From: CAZNKU01 sp045545235
GTDB lineage: Bacteria > Bacillota > Clostridia > Monoglobales > Firm-18
Length of the DNA: 37,993 nucleotides
Direction of reading: 5' to 3'
Assembly: GCA_045545235.1 (NCBI GenBank)
Contig: JAZQAN010000014.1
Location: forward strand, 1-37,993
This document shows, in pieces, positions 14,554 to 23,683 of the stretch (the first letter of the stretch is position 1; every line of letters begins with the position of its first letter). The position numbers and the translations under genes are program-made. The notes under the pieces were generated by a model that was given only the letters and a program-made list of their open reading frames with translations, did no database searches and was not told where the DNA came from.

Positions 14554-15396
14554 ATGAAGATAAGATTTTATACGCCTGATTATGGTGTTGCAGAAGAATT
14601 TGGAGCAGCAACATTAGGGATTGCGGGAAATGTTGATGAAAAATCTGTTCTTTACCCAAATGATTTGAACGGTAAAATTGTTTTTGGCTCTTATAATGAG
14701 TGTCTGGAGCAGGTTCAAAAAGGTGACTGGAAAGCAGGTATTGTATTGATTGGGAATGCCGGAAATGAAAATGATTTTATTGCTTCCCTTTCTGGAAAAC
14801 TAAATATTCCTCTTGTTGGTGGAAGTGCGGCAATAAATCAAATTACCGGAAAAAGTAAGTTGTTATATGGGCAGGCAGATGCAGCGATATTATTGCTGGA
14901 TGATGATAGATATGATTTTGAAGTGTGCTGCGAAAATATACATTATGACATTTTAAGTGAGCATACTGTTTCGTTTTCTGATCCAAGATGGATAGATGAA
15001 ATTGATGGTTGTGAGCCATATAAGTGGCTTTGTGAAAAGAAGAAAGAACTTGGTCTTGATATAGATGATTATGAGCATTTGACATTTTCAGATGAGTATG
15101 GAATTAATGTTCATTTATCATATGTTGATGGAAAGATTTTTTCAGGGCGTGATTTGAGTGAAAGAATGTTTCTTCGCTATGTGCCTAAAAATGAAGTTCA
15201 AGACCGTATACAGGCTTTTTATGATGATAAAGATGCAATTGTATTTGGATGCGCAGGATTGAAGAAGATTCTAAAGAAGGATTTGCATACTGATGGAATC
15301 GGATTGTTTATGTTTGGTGAAGTGTGTACTTTAGATAACCACAGTGATTTTGGTAATTTAATGTTATCAAAGCTACGGATTACAGGTAAGGAGTGA
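14554..15396 (+). CDS. FIST-domain-like protein
   Basis: The 280-residue protein looks like a stand-alone FIST protein. The N-terminal half ends in IPLVGGSAA (near residue 90), a typical FIST_N feature. The C-terminal half has GCAGLKKIL and ends in GLFMFGEVCTLDNHSDFGN, close to the G-GE-...-N ending of FIST_C. FIST domains are proposed small-ligand sensors, usually joined to kinases or cyclases; here no output domain, signal peptide or membrane segment is seen. Position in the operon suggests binding of a sugar-pathway ligand or a scaffolding role. The call rests on motif resemblance only. Ribosome binding site: TAGGAGA. Confidence 0.55.
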   Translation: MKIRFYTPDYGVAEEFGAATLGIAGNVDEKSVLYPNDLNGKIVFGSYNECLEQVQKGDWKAGIVLIGNAGNENDFIASLSGKLNIPLVGGSAAINQITGKSKLLYGQADAAILLLDDDRYDFEVCCENIHYDILSEHTVSFSDPRWIDEIDGCEPYKWLCEKKKELGLDIDDYEHLTFSDEYGINVHLSYVDGKIFSGRDLSERMFLRYVPKNEVQDRIQAFYDDKDAIVFGCAGLKKILKKDLHTDGIGLFMFGEVCTLDNHSDFGNLMLSKLRITGKE

Positions 15397-15403
15397 TTGC
15401 CAT

Positions 15404-16117
15404 ATGAAACGTTCTGAAATTAACGAAATAATGAAGAATGCAATGGATTTGTTTGAAGAATACAAGGTTGTTTTACCGCCATTTGCATGCTTTTCTCCTG
15501 AAGAATGGAAAACAAAAGGTTTGGATTTTCAGGAAATAAGAGATAATATGTTGGGATGGGACATAACTGATTTTGGTTCAGGTGACTTTGACAAAACAGG
15601 CTTGTTGCTTATTACATTACGTAATGGAAACCAAAAACAATCTGAAAAATATCCAAAGCCTTATGCGGAAAAAATTATGGTTGTTAGAGAAAACCAGATA
15701 ACTCCTATGCATTTTCACCGCAGTAAAATGGAAGATATCATAAACCGCGGTGGTGGAAATCTTATGATGAAACTATATAATTCTACCAAGGATGGCAATT
15801 TGTCAGATGAAGATGTGGTTATATGTATTGATGGAAAAAGATGTGTGCTTCCGGCAGGAGAAACAATAAGGGTAACTCCAGGAGAAAGTGTAACTTTAAC
15901 ACAAGGATTATATCATAGATTCTGGGGCGAAGAAGGTAAAGGAACCGTTATAGTTGCAGAGGTTTCTATGACTAACGATGATACTGCAGATAATTTCTTT
16001 TATGATAAAGCAGGGCGTTTTCCTGAAATTGAAGAGGATGAGGAACCATTATATTTGTTGTGTAATGAATATCCTACAGTACAAGTAGAGACTTTGGGTT
16101 GCAGTAACAAAGCATAA
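15404..16117 (+). CDS. D-lyxose/D-mannose ketol-isomerase (cupin)
   Basis: D-lyxose isomerases convert D-lyxose to D-xylulose, and often D-mannose to D-fructose, without phosphorylation, using a metal in a cupin barrel. The 237 residues are the normal length. The metal site is complete: H103 and H105 in PMHFHRSKMED, E110, and H171 in GLYHRFW. The start lies 7 nt after the FIST-like gene, with AAGGAG inside the end of that gene. In this operon it could act on a free aldose released by the GH38-like enzyme and present a ketose to later steps. Confidence 0.88.
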   Translation: MKRSEINEIMKNAMDLFEEYKVVLPPFACFSPEEWKTKGLDFQEIRDNMLGWDITDFGSGDFDKTGLLLITLRNGNQKQSEKYPKPYAEKIMVVRENQITPMHFHRSKMEDIINRGGGNLMMKLYNSTKDGNLSDEDVVICIDGKRCVLPAGETIRVTPGESVTLTQGLYHRFWGEEGKGTVIVAEVSMTNDDTADNFFYDKAGRFPEIEEDEEPLYLLCNEYPTVQVETLGCSNKA

Positions 16118-16138
16118 AATATATGTGTGAGGGAAAGT

Positions 16139-17071
16139 ATGAATAGAAAAGAATTTTTGTCATATTATGGTGATGTGTCTCAAGTTGGAGGCGTTACAGA
16201 TTATACTTTCAACGACGGAAAAAAGAAAGGTGTTCGTGCTATAGAAGTAAATACAGGAAATTTAAGATTTGCAGTTCTTCCTGATAGAGGTATGGATATA
16301 GCACAGGCATTTTATAAAGGTAAGCCAATCAGTTGGATTTCTAAAACAGGAATAACTGCTCCTACATATTATGACAAAGAAGGAAGAAACTTTCTTCGAG
16401 GTTTTTTTGGTGGGTTAGTTACAACTTGTGGTTTTAAAAATATTGGAGAACCATTTCTTGAACAAGGAATGCATGGCAGAATATCCAACACACCGGCAGA
16501 AAATATAAGTGTTTTTGCCGATTGGGTTGAAGATGAATATGTGATGCAAATATCCGGAACAATGAGAGAAAGCAGCGTGTTTGGTGAAAATCTTGTTTTT
16601 AAGAGAACAATTACAACAAAACTATTCGCTAACGATTTTGTTCTTGAAGATAGTATTGTTAACGAAGGCTTTCGCGATGAAGAGATAGCTCTTTGCTATC
16701 ATTGTAATTTCGGTTATCCTTTAGTTAATGAAAGGTCAAGGATAATTAATGTTCCTGAAAATGTATCATACATAACTCCACCGGCTAATATCCCTGAAGA
16801 AGATATACCGGTTGAACAATGCGGAGATTTTGTAACTGTTGGTATTAAAAATGATGAATTTGGTGTGTATTTAACTTATAAGTCTGATACTCTCCCAGAA
16901 TTTCTTCTTTGGAAAATGCTTGGACAAGGTGATTATGTAATAGGGCTTGAACCACGAACAACTTGTTTGAGTGGAGAAGAAATTAGGGAAAATGAAAAAT
17001 ATGTTGTACTCAAACCTATGGAAGTATATAAAACATACCTAAAGTTTGAAGCAAAGGAAAGTTTAGAATAA
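16139..17071 (+). CDS. DUF4432 aldose-1-epimerase-like protein
   Basis: The 310-residue protein is a beta-supersandwich member of the galactose-mutarotase fold in the DUF4432 group. Signatures seen are VLPDRGMDIAQAFYKGKPISW (about residues 46-66, split by short loops), the GGLVTTCGF segment and GMHGRISNTPAE, with LCYHCNFGYPL in the second half. Members are found in sugar operons and probably interconvert anomers or act on a carbohydrate. GTG at 16127 is in frame, but the GGGA binding site favours ATG at 16139. It lies 21 nt after the lyxose isomerase gene. Exact substrate unknown. Confidence 0.85.
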   Translation: MNRKEFLSYYGDVSQVGGVTDYTFNDGKKKGVRAIEVNTGNLRFAVLPDRGMDIAQAFYKGKPISWISKTGITAPTYYDKEGRNFLRGFFGGLVTTCGFKNIGEPFLEQGMHGRISNTPAENISVFADWVEDEYVMQISGTMRESSVFGENLVFKRTITTKLFANDFVLEDSIVNEGFRDEEIALCYHCNFGYPLVNERSRIINVPENVSYITPPANIPEEDIPVEQCGDFVTVGIKNDEFGVYLTYKSDTLPEFLLWKMLGQGDYVIGLEPRTTCLSGEEIRENEKYVVLKPMEVYKTYLKFEAKESLE

Positions 17072-17081
17072 GGAGAAAAAT

Positions 17082-18485
17082 ATGCTTGATTTTAAAGTTA
17101 AAATAGGTCTTATACCCGATGTACGTGATTTGGGTGATTTTGATACACGTAAAGGAATGTTTGAACCGGCAAAAGGAAAAGAAAGAAAAGACTATGCAAT
17201 AAAATTTATCAAAGACAATTTTTCTGATGATAAAACAGAATTTTGTGATTTGGAATGGTTGAATCATTTGGGATTACTTTATAAAAATTCTGACTGCGAT
17301 AAAGTTTGTGAATATTTGAAGGAACAAAAAGTAGATGCCTTGTTTATTATCAACTGTAACTTCGGCAATGAAGAAGTTTGTGGACAAGTTGCTAAAAAGA
17401 TGGGACTTCCGGTTCTTTTGTGGGGTCCGTTGGATACGGAATATGGTGAAAACGGATTGAGATATACAGATTCTCAGTGCGGATTATTTGCTATAAGTAA
17501 ACAGTTTAAAAGATATGATATTCCATTTTCTTATATAGAAAATTGCAGAATTGAAGATGATGTCTTTAGAAAAGGTGTAGAAAAATTCCTTTCAGTAGTA
17601 ACAATAGTTAAAAACTTTAAAGATTTAAAAATAACGCAAGTTGGAAGTCGATTAAATCCTTTCAAAAGCGTTATGGCAAATGAATTGGAACTTACAGAAA
17701 AATTTGGTTTTAATTTGCAGACTGTTAATATGGCTCAGTTTACTGATAGGTTCGGAAAGATTGTATCAGCAAAAAGTGATCTTATAGATGCTGAAGTACA
17801 GAGAATAAAAGAGCGATACAACACGGGAATAACTGATGAAGAAACATTGAAAAAACTCGTTGCTCTTGTATATGTTTATATCGGGATTTTTGAGGATACT
17901 GATGCAGATGTGCTTACAACGGAGTGTTGGTCTGCAATGCCGCTTGCTGTAGGCGTTACACCTTGTCTTGCTATGAGCATACTTGCCGATATGGGATTTA
18001 TTGTTACTTGTGAATATGATGTTCACGGTGCTGTGTCAAATGTTCTTTTGACTTGTGCTTCAAGAGGTGAGGTTCCACCGTTGTTTGGTGAATTTACTGT
18101 AAGACATCCGGAAAATCGAAATGCGGAATTGTTGTGGCATTGCGGACCATTTCCGTATTCCATGAAAGATGAAAATTCCGATGCAGAAATAATAAATATG
18201 AAACCTACTTTTAGAAGTAAAGACGGAGCATATACAATAGCACGTTTTCAGGGTGAAAAAGGAAAGTACACTTTGCTTGGTGGAGAATATCATACTTGCG
18301 TAGGACCTATTACACAAGGTACATATATGTGGGCTGAATTCAATAATTTGTCAAAGGTTGAGAAGAAACTTGTAGATGGGCCTTATATTCATCATATGAG
18401 TGAAATTTATGGCAAATATTCAGAAGTTTTAGAAGAATTCTGTAAATATGTTCCTGAACTTGAGTATGATCCTATCGAGGAGTAA
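17082..18485 (+). CDS. L-fucose/L-arabinose isomerase-family protein
   Basis: The 467-residue protein has the FucI/AraA three-domain layout, shorter than classic FucI (about 590). Diagnostic parts are TTECWSAMPLAVGVTPCLA with E281, CEYDVHGA with E311 and D313, and a late histidine H404 in GGEYHTC, positions that match the manganese site of FucI. These enzymes interconvert an aldose and a ketose. A true assignment to L-fucose is not safe, because this short subgroup has varied and mostly untested substrates. AAGGAG precedes the ATG. It lies between an epimerase and DUF4867, a family often found next to such isomerases. Confidence 0.82.
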   Translation: MLDFKVKIGLIPDVRDLGDFDTRKGMFEPAKGKERKDYAIKFIKDNFSDDKTEFCDLEWLNHLGLLYKNSDCDKVCEYLKEQKVDALFIINCNFGNEEVCGQVAKKMGLPVLLWGPLDTEYGENGLRYTDSQCGLFAISKQFKRYDIPFSYIENCRIEDDVFRKGVEKFLSVVTIVKNFKDLKITQVGSRLNPFKSVMANELELTEKFGFNLQTVNMAQFTDRFGKIVSAKSDLIDAEVQRIKERYNTGITDEETLKKLVALVYVYIGIFEDTDADVLTTECWSAMPLAVGVTPCLAMSILADMGFIVTCEYDVHGAVSNVLLTCASRGEVPPLFGEFTVRHPENRNAELLWHCGPFPYSMKDENSDAEIINMKPTFRSKDGAYTIARFQGEKGKYTLLGGEYHTCVGPITQGTYMWAEFNNLSKVEKKLVDGPYIHHMSEIYGKYSEVLEEFCKYVPELEYDPIEE

Positions 18486-18501
18486 TAAGGAGGCAATTCT
18501 A

Positions 18502-19149
18502 GTGTTGGAAAAATTAAGACAATCAAACCCTGATATTAGGATTTATTCTGTACATGATGAAGAATTTGAAAAATATGGTATAGTGCATGATGTAAATACT
18601 GATGAGATGGTGCAAGTGTGCAAAACAATACCTTTTCCTGAAAGCGGTTCTTCTTATCAGTTAAGTGTAGATAAACTCGAAAAATTAGAGTCATCTGAAT
18701 TGTTTAGAGAGAAAGCTTTTGGTGGTTGCGAAGTTCAGATTGGCATATGTATGGGTTATAATAGCCAAATGAATGCTTTAGAATTTCATAAAAGTTCAGA
18801 AATAAATATAGCAGTAACACCATTAGTGTTATTGCTTGGACTAACATATGAGATGGATGGAAAATGTTATGATGCTTCAAAAGTCAAAGCATTTTATGTG
18901 GAATGTGGAACGATGATTGAATTATTTGCTACTACAATGCACTTTTGTCCTTGTCAGGTAAATTGTAATGGTTTTTCAAATGTTGTGGTGTTGCCTAAAG
19001 ATACTAATGCCCTGCTTGATAAACCATCGAATGATGAACTTCTTTTTAAGAAAAACAAGTGGCTTATATGTCATGAAAAAAACAATGATTTAATTGAAAA
19101 GGGTGTTTTTCCGGGAATAAAAGGGGAAAATTATAAAATAAAATTCTAG
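18502..19149 (+). CDS. DUF4867 family protein
   Basis: The 215-residue protein matches my recollection of DUF4867: IYSVHDEEFEKYG at the N-terminus, PFPESGSSYQ, QIGICMGYNSQMNALEFHKSSEINIA, and GTMIELFATTMHFCPC. It has a cupin-like pattern similar to ureidoglycolate lyase, with a possible metal-binding E-x-H (ALEFHKSSE) and a late histidine. Function is unknown, but the family travels with FucI-like isomerases and aldolases, so it may isomerise or stabilise a sugar intermediate. The start is probably GTG at 18502, 8 nt after AAGGAGG; an upstream in-frame start would run into the previous gene. Confidence 0.75.
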   Translation: MLEKLRQSNPDIRIYSVHDEEFEKYGIVHDVNTDEMVQVCKTIPFPESGSSYQLSVDKLEKLESSELFREKAFGGCEVQIGICMGYNSQMNALEFHKSSEINIAVTPLVLLLGLTYEMDGKCYDASKVKAFYVECGTMIELFATTMHFCPCQVNCNGFSNVVVLPKDTNALLDKPSNDELLFKKNKWLICHEKNNDLIEKGVFPGIKGENYKIKF

Positions 19150-19163
19150 GGGGATTTGATTAA

Positions 19164-20003
19164 ATGCTTGTAAGTTTAAAAGAAATAATAAATATAGCAG
19201 AAAAAGGTAATTTTGCAATTCCGGCGTTTAATGTCTACAATACAGAAACTGTAATGGGTATTGTAAAAGCTGCAGAGGAATTAAGAGCACCAATCATAAT
19301 GCAGGTTTATCCAAGACTTCTTAATGAAGAGGTTGGATACTATCTTTGCCCTGCGATTATTGCAGCAGCAAGAAAGGCTACTGTTCCTGTATGTTTTCAT
19401 CTTGACCATGGTGCTACTGAACAGGAGGTTCAAAAGGCATTACGTTGGGGAGCAACAGGCATAATGTATGATGGCTCTGTTCATTCTTTTGAAGAAAATA
19501 TAGCAAACACAAAGCATATTATAGAAATCTGTGATTCAATAGATATTACAGTAGAAGGTGAACTTGGTCATGTAGGTAGTGTTAACGATGATGTTATGGA
19601 AGAATATACAGACCCTGTAGAAGCGGCAGAATTTGTAAAGAGAACAGGCGTAACCTGCCTTGCTGTTTTGATAGGTAATGCTCATGGTCATTATAAAAAA
19701 ACACCTAACCTCGACATTGAAAGAGTTAAAGCTATAAGAGAAGCAACAGGCGGTATTCCTCTTGTTCTTCATGGAGGTTCGGGTATCCCTGATGACCAGG
19801 TTAAGGCGGCAATTAAAGCAGGTATCCGAAAAATGAACATCGGTACAGATGTATGTTGTGCTTTTGCAGAGGGTACAAAAGAAATTCTTGATGACCCGAA
19901 CAGAAGCCTTGGTATAGATGTATTTATGAAGCATCCCATTGAAGTTGTAAAGAAGCTTGCTCTTGATAAGATTAAGCTTTGTGGTGCAGATAATAGGGCA
20001 TAA
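19164..20003 (+). CDS. Class II (zinc) ketose-bisphosphate aldolase
   Basis: This 279-residue aldolase has the zinc and catalytic residues of class II enzymes: H79, D81 and H82 in CFHLDHGAT, E131 and E133 with H136 in EGELGHVGS, H174 and H176 in GNAHGHYK, and H203 in LHGGSGIP, then the phosphate-binding NIGTD. Length and the GELGHVGS motif fit the tagatose- or fructose-bisphosphate group (GatY, FbaA short type). It would cleave the final ketose phosphate into dihydroxyacetone phosphate and an aldehyde. Since no kinase is visible, the phosphorylated substrate must come from elsewhere, or a ketose 1-phosphate is used. Ribosome binding site: AGGGGGA. Confidence 0.92.
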   Translation: MLVSLKEIINIAEKGNFAIPAFNVYNTETVMGIVKAAEELRAPIIMQVYPRLLNEEVGYYLCPAIIAAARKATVPVCFHLDHGATEQEVQKALRWGATGIMYDGSVHSFEENIANTKHIIEICDSIDITVEGELGHVGSVNDDVMEEYTDPVEAAEFVKRTGVTCLAVLIGNAHGHYKKTPNLDIERVKAIREATGGIPLVLHGGSGIPDDQVKAAIKAGIRKMNIGTDVCCAFAEGTKEILDDPNRSLGIDVFMKHPIEVVKKLALDKIKLCGADNRA

Positions 20004-20037
20004 GCACTTTTGATATGACCACAGAGGAGGAACATAA

Positions 20038-20892
20038 ATGTCTGAACAGTTGATATTAACAAACGGTATAATAAAAGCCGCATTTATCTCAAAAGGTGCT
20101 GAACTTGTAAGTGTAATAAAAGACGGTATAGAAAAAATATGGATTGGTGACCCTGCTGTTTGGGCTTTGCATTCGCCACTTCTTTTTCCGATATGTGGCG
20201 GACTAAAAGATGATAAATACATATATGAAGGCAAAGAATATACTCTTCAAAAGCACGGTTATGGACGTTTTGTGGAATTTGAAGTTGAAAGTCATACCGA
20301 TACAAAACTTGTGTTTTTGCATCGTTCTGATAGTGAAACATTAAAACAATATCCATTTAATTACGAACTCAGGGTTATCTACACATTAGAGGACAATGTA
20401 TTAAAAGTTGAATATAATGTAAAAAATCTTGATGATACCTGTATGTATTATTCAATTGGTGCACATGAAGGATATTATTGCCCGGAAGGAATAGAAGAAT
20501 ATAGTATTATATTTGATAAAGCTGAAGATTTAGATAGAAGTTTTCTGGAAGGTAATTTACTTAAATATGAACCGGTGAATATTGGGAAAGAAATACGTGA
20601 ACTTCCGCTTAAATATGAGTATTTTACAATAGATGCACTTGTGTTTTTGAATCTTAAGTCAAGAAAAGTTATACTAAAAAACAGAAAAACCGGTGTGGAA
20701 ATAGGACTTGAATTTGAAGGTCATGATTACTTCTTGCTTTGGACCAAGCCGGGTGCCAAGTATATTTGTATGGAACCTTGGTGCGGATGTCAAGACTTTG
20801 TTGATAGCGATTATGACTTTAAGAATAAGAAAGGTATAATTAAACTTTCAGGCAAAGAAGAAAAAACAAAAACACATAAGATTATTTTTTGA
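20038..20892 (+). CDS. Aldose 1-epimerase family protein (LacX-like)
   Basis: A 284-residue galactose-mutarotase-fold protein of the LacX type. Seen are ISKGAELVSVIKDG, WIGDPAVWALHSPLLFPICG near residue 40, KHGYGRFVEFEV with the conserved HG, SIGAHEGYYCPEG, and FLLWTKPGAKYICMEPWCGC near the C-terminus, all typical of COG2017. It probably interconverts sugar anomers and is the second epimerase of the operon. GAGGAGG lies 8 nt before the ATG and 34 nt separate it from the aldolase gene. Confidence 0.87.
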   Translation: MSEQLILTNGIIKAAFISKGAELVSVIKDGIEKIWIGDPAVWALHSPLLFPICGGLKDDKYIYEGKEYTLQKHGYGRFVEFEVESHTDTKLVFLHRSDSETLKQYPFNYELRVIYTLEDNVLKVEYNVKNLDDTCMYYSIGAHEGYYCPEGIEEYSIIFDKAEDLDRSFLEGNLLKYEPVNIGKEIRELPLKYEYFTIDALVFLNLKSRKVILKNRKTGVEIGLEFEGHDYFLLWTKPGAKYICMEPWCGCQDFVDSDYDFKNKKGIIKLSGKEEKTKTHKIIF

Positions 20893-20937
20893 TTAATTGT
20901 AATATGAGTGTATTATTTGAAAGGAGTGCCTTTAAAT

Positions 20938-22686
20938 ATGAAAGCGATTTTGTATAAAAATGACGGAACAACTAAAGAAATTTTTCCGATTATTGCAGAG
21001 GAAAACGGCAAAGTTGTAGCTCGAATTCCCAGATATACTTTGATGGATGAAAAAATTGATTATATAGATCTTGATACCGGATATTTTGAGGCTCAGGCAG
21101 GAGACGAGGGGTATTTTCTATCAAGCGGAAGTATAGCACACAATACAAGTGTTTTATATTTTACAGAAAGAGAAGATTTTTCTACTCGTGATAATGTAAA
21201 AGAGCATCCCGGCTTAAATGTTATGCCTATTATGGGTATACGTAAAAACGGAAATGCAGTTTTTATGATTGTAACGGGTATGTACATGGATTTTTGTGCT
21301 CATTATGAGGTTAAGGACAATCAATATAAAATGACAGCACATTTTGTATTGGATGGAGATGATCCTTATGAGGATATAGAGGTTGAAATTTATAAAATAC
21401 CTAATGGTACATATAACGAAATGGCACATCTTTACCGCGACTATCAGATTAAAACAAAGGGATTAAGACCAATAAAAGAACGTATAAAAGAAAAACCTGC
21501 TTTGGCTTATGCTGCTGAATCGGTTGAAGTGCGTATTCGTCAGGGTTGGAAACCTGCACCATCACCTGTTGCACATCAGAATGCAGAGAACGAACCTCCT
21601 ATGAAGGTGGTTTGTGATTTTGCACGTGTGGAAGATATTATGCGTGAAATGAAAAAGCAGGGAGTAGAAAAAGCCGAAATTTGTCTAGTAGGTTGGAACA
21701 GAGGCGGTCATGACGGAAGATTCCCTCAGTTGTTTCCGGCTGAACCCTTACTTGGCGGCGATGCAGGGTTAAAAAAACTGATAGGAACTGCAGATGAATT
21801 AGGTTATCAAATAGTGTGTCACGACAATTATACAGCGGCATATGAATGTGCCGAGTGTTGGGATGAAGAATATGTAGCAAAGTTTAAAGACGGAAGATTG
21901 GCTAGTAAACACTATGACTTGGATCCATTAAGCGGTGGTATGCCGTACATAATGTGCGCACAACGTGCTTACGAAAGATTTGCAAGAAACAGATTACCAA
22001 AGTACAGAGAAGTAGGATTCCATGGACTTCATTTTGTGGATGTATTTTCTGCTGTAGGTCCAAGAAAATGCTACGATTACCGCCATCCCGGTACATATGC
22101 AGATTGCAGAGATTATTTCTTGAGAATTATGAATCTGGCATCTAAGAATATCGGTGGTTTCCAGTCTGAAGGACCTTTTGATTATATTGCGCAGGAATTG
22201 GATAGTGTTATGTACAGCACAATGAAGTTCCGTGGCATTGTAGACAAAGAAAAATTTCCACAGGTAGATGAAATGGTGCCATTTTGGCAAATTGTATATC
22301 ACGGATATATATTGTCAAATCCTTCAAGTGAGACGATAAATTATACTATAAAGCCAAAAGATCGTGAACTTTATTTTATGGAATTAGGTGGCAAGCCACT
22401 AATGTATTTTTATTCCCGATTTGTTGATGATGGAGTAGGTAAATTAGCAAATTGGATGGGAGCAAATGATTTGGTAAGTGGCTCTGATGATAACTTAAAA
22501 GAGAGTGTTAAAGCGGTTAAAAAGGCTTATGATAACATTAAAACTTACAGTTATCTGCAGTACGAAATGATAGAACATCATGAGAAATTGTCTGAAAATC
22601 TTTTCCAAACAACCTATTCAGATGGCACTATTGTAACTGTAAATTATGACACAAATACATATGAGGTAGAAAAGCCAAATAAATAA
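20938..22686 (+). CDS. Glycosidase-like TIM-barrel protein (DUF6259/DUF5696-like)
   Basis: The 582-residue protein has an N-terminal beta-sandwich (to about residue 180) and then what looks like a TIM barrel. Conserved-looking segments are ICLVGWNRGGHDGRFPQLFP, the CHDNYTAAYEC stretch, GLHFVDVFSAVGP with a candidate catalytic aspartate, and GGFQSEGPFDY with a candidate glutamate. This matches uncharacterised glycosidase-like families related to GH101 and GH36. No signal peptide is seen. The ORF opens at GTG 20908, but the AAAGGAG site lies inside that extension, so ATG 20938 is used. It probably cleaves an alpha-linked sugar in the imported oligosaccharide; specificity unknown. Confidence 0.6.
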   Translation: MKAILYKNDGTTKEIFPIIAEENGKVVARIPRYTLMDEKIDYIDLDTGYFEAQAGDEGYFLSSGSIAHNTSVLYFTEREDFSTRDNVKEHPGLNVMPIMGIRKNGNAVFMIVTGMYMDFCAHYEVKDNQYKMTAHFVLDGDDPYEDIEVEIYKIPNGTYNEMAHLYRDYQIKTKGLRPIKERIKEKPALAYAAESVEVRIRQGWKPAPSPVAHQNAENEPPMKVVCDFARVEDIMREMKKQGVEKAEICLVGWNRGGHDGRFPQLFPAEPLLGGDAGLKKLIGTADELGYQIVCHDNYTAAYECAECWDEEYVAKFKDGRLASKHYDLDPLSGGMPYIMCAQRAYERFARNRLPKYREVGFHGLHFVDVFSAVGPRKCYDYRHPGTYADCRDYFLRIMNLASKNIGGFQSEGPFDYIAQELDSVMYSTMKFRGIVDKEKFPQVDEMVPFWQIVYHGYILSNPSSETINYTIKPKDRELYFMELGGKPLMYFYSRFVDDGVGKLANWMGANDLVSGSDDNLKESVKAVKKAYDNIKTYSYLQYEMIEHHEKLSENLFQTTYSDGTIVTVNYDTNTYEVEKPNK

Positions 22687-22714
22687 AGTGATTTTGGATT
22701 TAGGATGATAAAAA

Positions 22715-23683
22715 ATGAAATTTATGGTTGGATATCAGATAATGCAGGATGGCAGCTTTATCGATGAGATAATTAAATACAAGGATTATATTTACGAAGT
22801 GTATTTTGCTTGGGGAGATATTGCTAACGGGCGTAATAATCAGCTTATTAAAGCAGGTTTTATGCCATATGAAGCACAGAGCAAGCAAGTTGCAGATTTA
22901 AGAAAATTGTCACAAAACGGGATTAAATTAAATCTCTTGTTAAACGGAAATTGTTATGGTAAGGATAGTCAATCAAGAGCATTTTTTAATAAAATAGGAA
23001 ATGTAATAGACTATATTTCCTGTGAGTTTGGATTGAATTCTATAACTACAACTTCACCACTGATTGCAAAGTTTGTAAAAAACAATTTTGAGGATTTAGA
23101 AGTACGTGCATCTGTTAATATGAAAATTGGTACAATTGAAGGCATGGATTACATTGCTAAGTACTTTGACGGATATTATATGCAAAGGGAATTTAATCGT
23201 GATTTTAACAAAATCAAGGAGTTGAAGGCTTGGTGTGACAATAATAATAAAAGATTATATATTCTTGCAAACAGCGGTTGTTTGAATAATTGTTCAGCTC
23301 AGGTATTTCACGATAATCTTGTGTCGCACGAAACTGAAATTGCTGCAATGGATAATGCTTATGAGTTCAATGCTATGTGTCGCGAGTATCTTAAAAATCC
23401 GGAACATTATACAGCATTAATTGAAAATACAAACTTCATAAGACCTGAAGATATGGATTTGTATGATGATTATTTTGTTGCGGCAAAGTTAGCAACAAGA
23501 GTTAGCAAGAACCCCATTAGAATTTTAAGAAGTTATATAAACAAGAAATATAACGGTAATATTCTTGAGATTTTAGAGCCTGCACACAATATTTATCCGT
23601 ATGTACTTGAAAATGGTCAGCCATTGAAAATAGTTAAAATTGATGAAGATATAATTGTTTACGATTGCAGTGAAAATGATTAA
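22715..23683 (+). CDS. U32-peptidase-like TIM-barrel protein
   Basis: The 322-residue protein resembles the U32 peptidase group: a predicted TIM barrel with FGLNSITTTSPLIAKFVK and VRASVNMKIGTIEGMDYIAK, a strand-loop YYMQREFNRDFNKIKELK, and a cysteine motif ANSGCLNNCSAQVFHDN near residue 190, where U32 proteins carry cysteines that may bind an Fe-S cluster. U32 relatives include tRNA and ubiquinone hydroxylation proteins (TrhP, UbiU/V) as well as presumed peptidases, so a proteolytic role is not implied. It sits directly before three Fe-S oxidoreductases, and a redox or cluster-linked role is plausible. Confidence 0.55.
   Translation: MKFMVGYQIMQDGSFIDEIIKYKDYIYEVYFAWGDIANGRNNQLIKAGFMPYEAQSKQVADLRKLSQNGIKLNLLLNGNCYGKDSQSRAFFNKIGNVIDYISCEFGLNSITTTSPLIAKFVKNNFEDLEVRASVNMKIGTIEGMDYIAKYFDGYYMQREFNRDFNKIKELKAWCDNNNKRLYILANSGCLNNCSAQVFHDNLVSHETEIAAMDNAYEFNAMCREYLKNPEHYTALIENTNFIRPEDMDLYDDYFVAAKLATRVSKNPIRILRSYINKKYNGNILEILEPAHNIYPYVLENGQPLKIVKIDEDIIVYDCSEND

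Noticed and set aside
15404..16117. The D-lyxose isomerase-like cupin as an ordinary type II mannose-6-phosphate isomerase
   Set aside because: The HFHRSKMED and LYHRFW spacing and the N-terminal helix region fit the lyxose isomerase family; the nucleotidyltransferase-linked type II motif is absent.
19536..20234. A 232-residue minus-strand open frame opposite the aldolase and epimerase genes
   Set aside because: It lies wholly across two well-supported genes, has no family resemblance, and its composition (rich in Cys, Tyr, Ser) is that of an antisense shadow.
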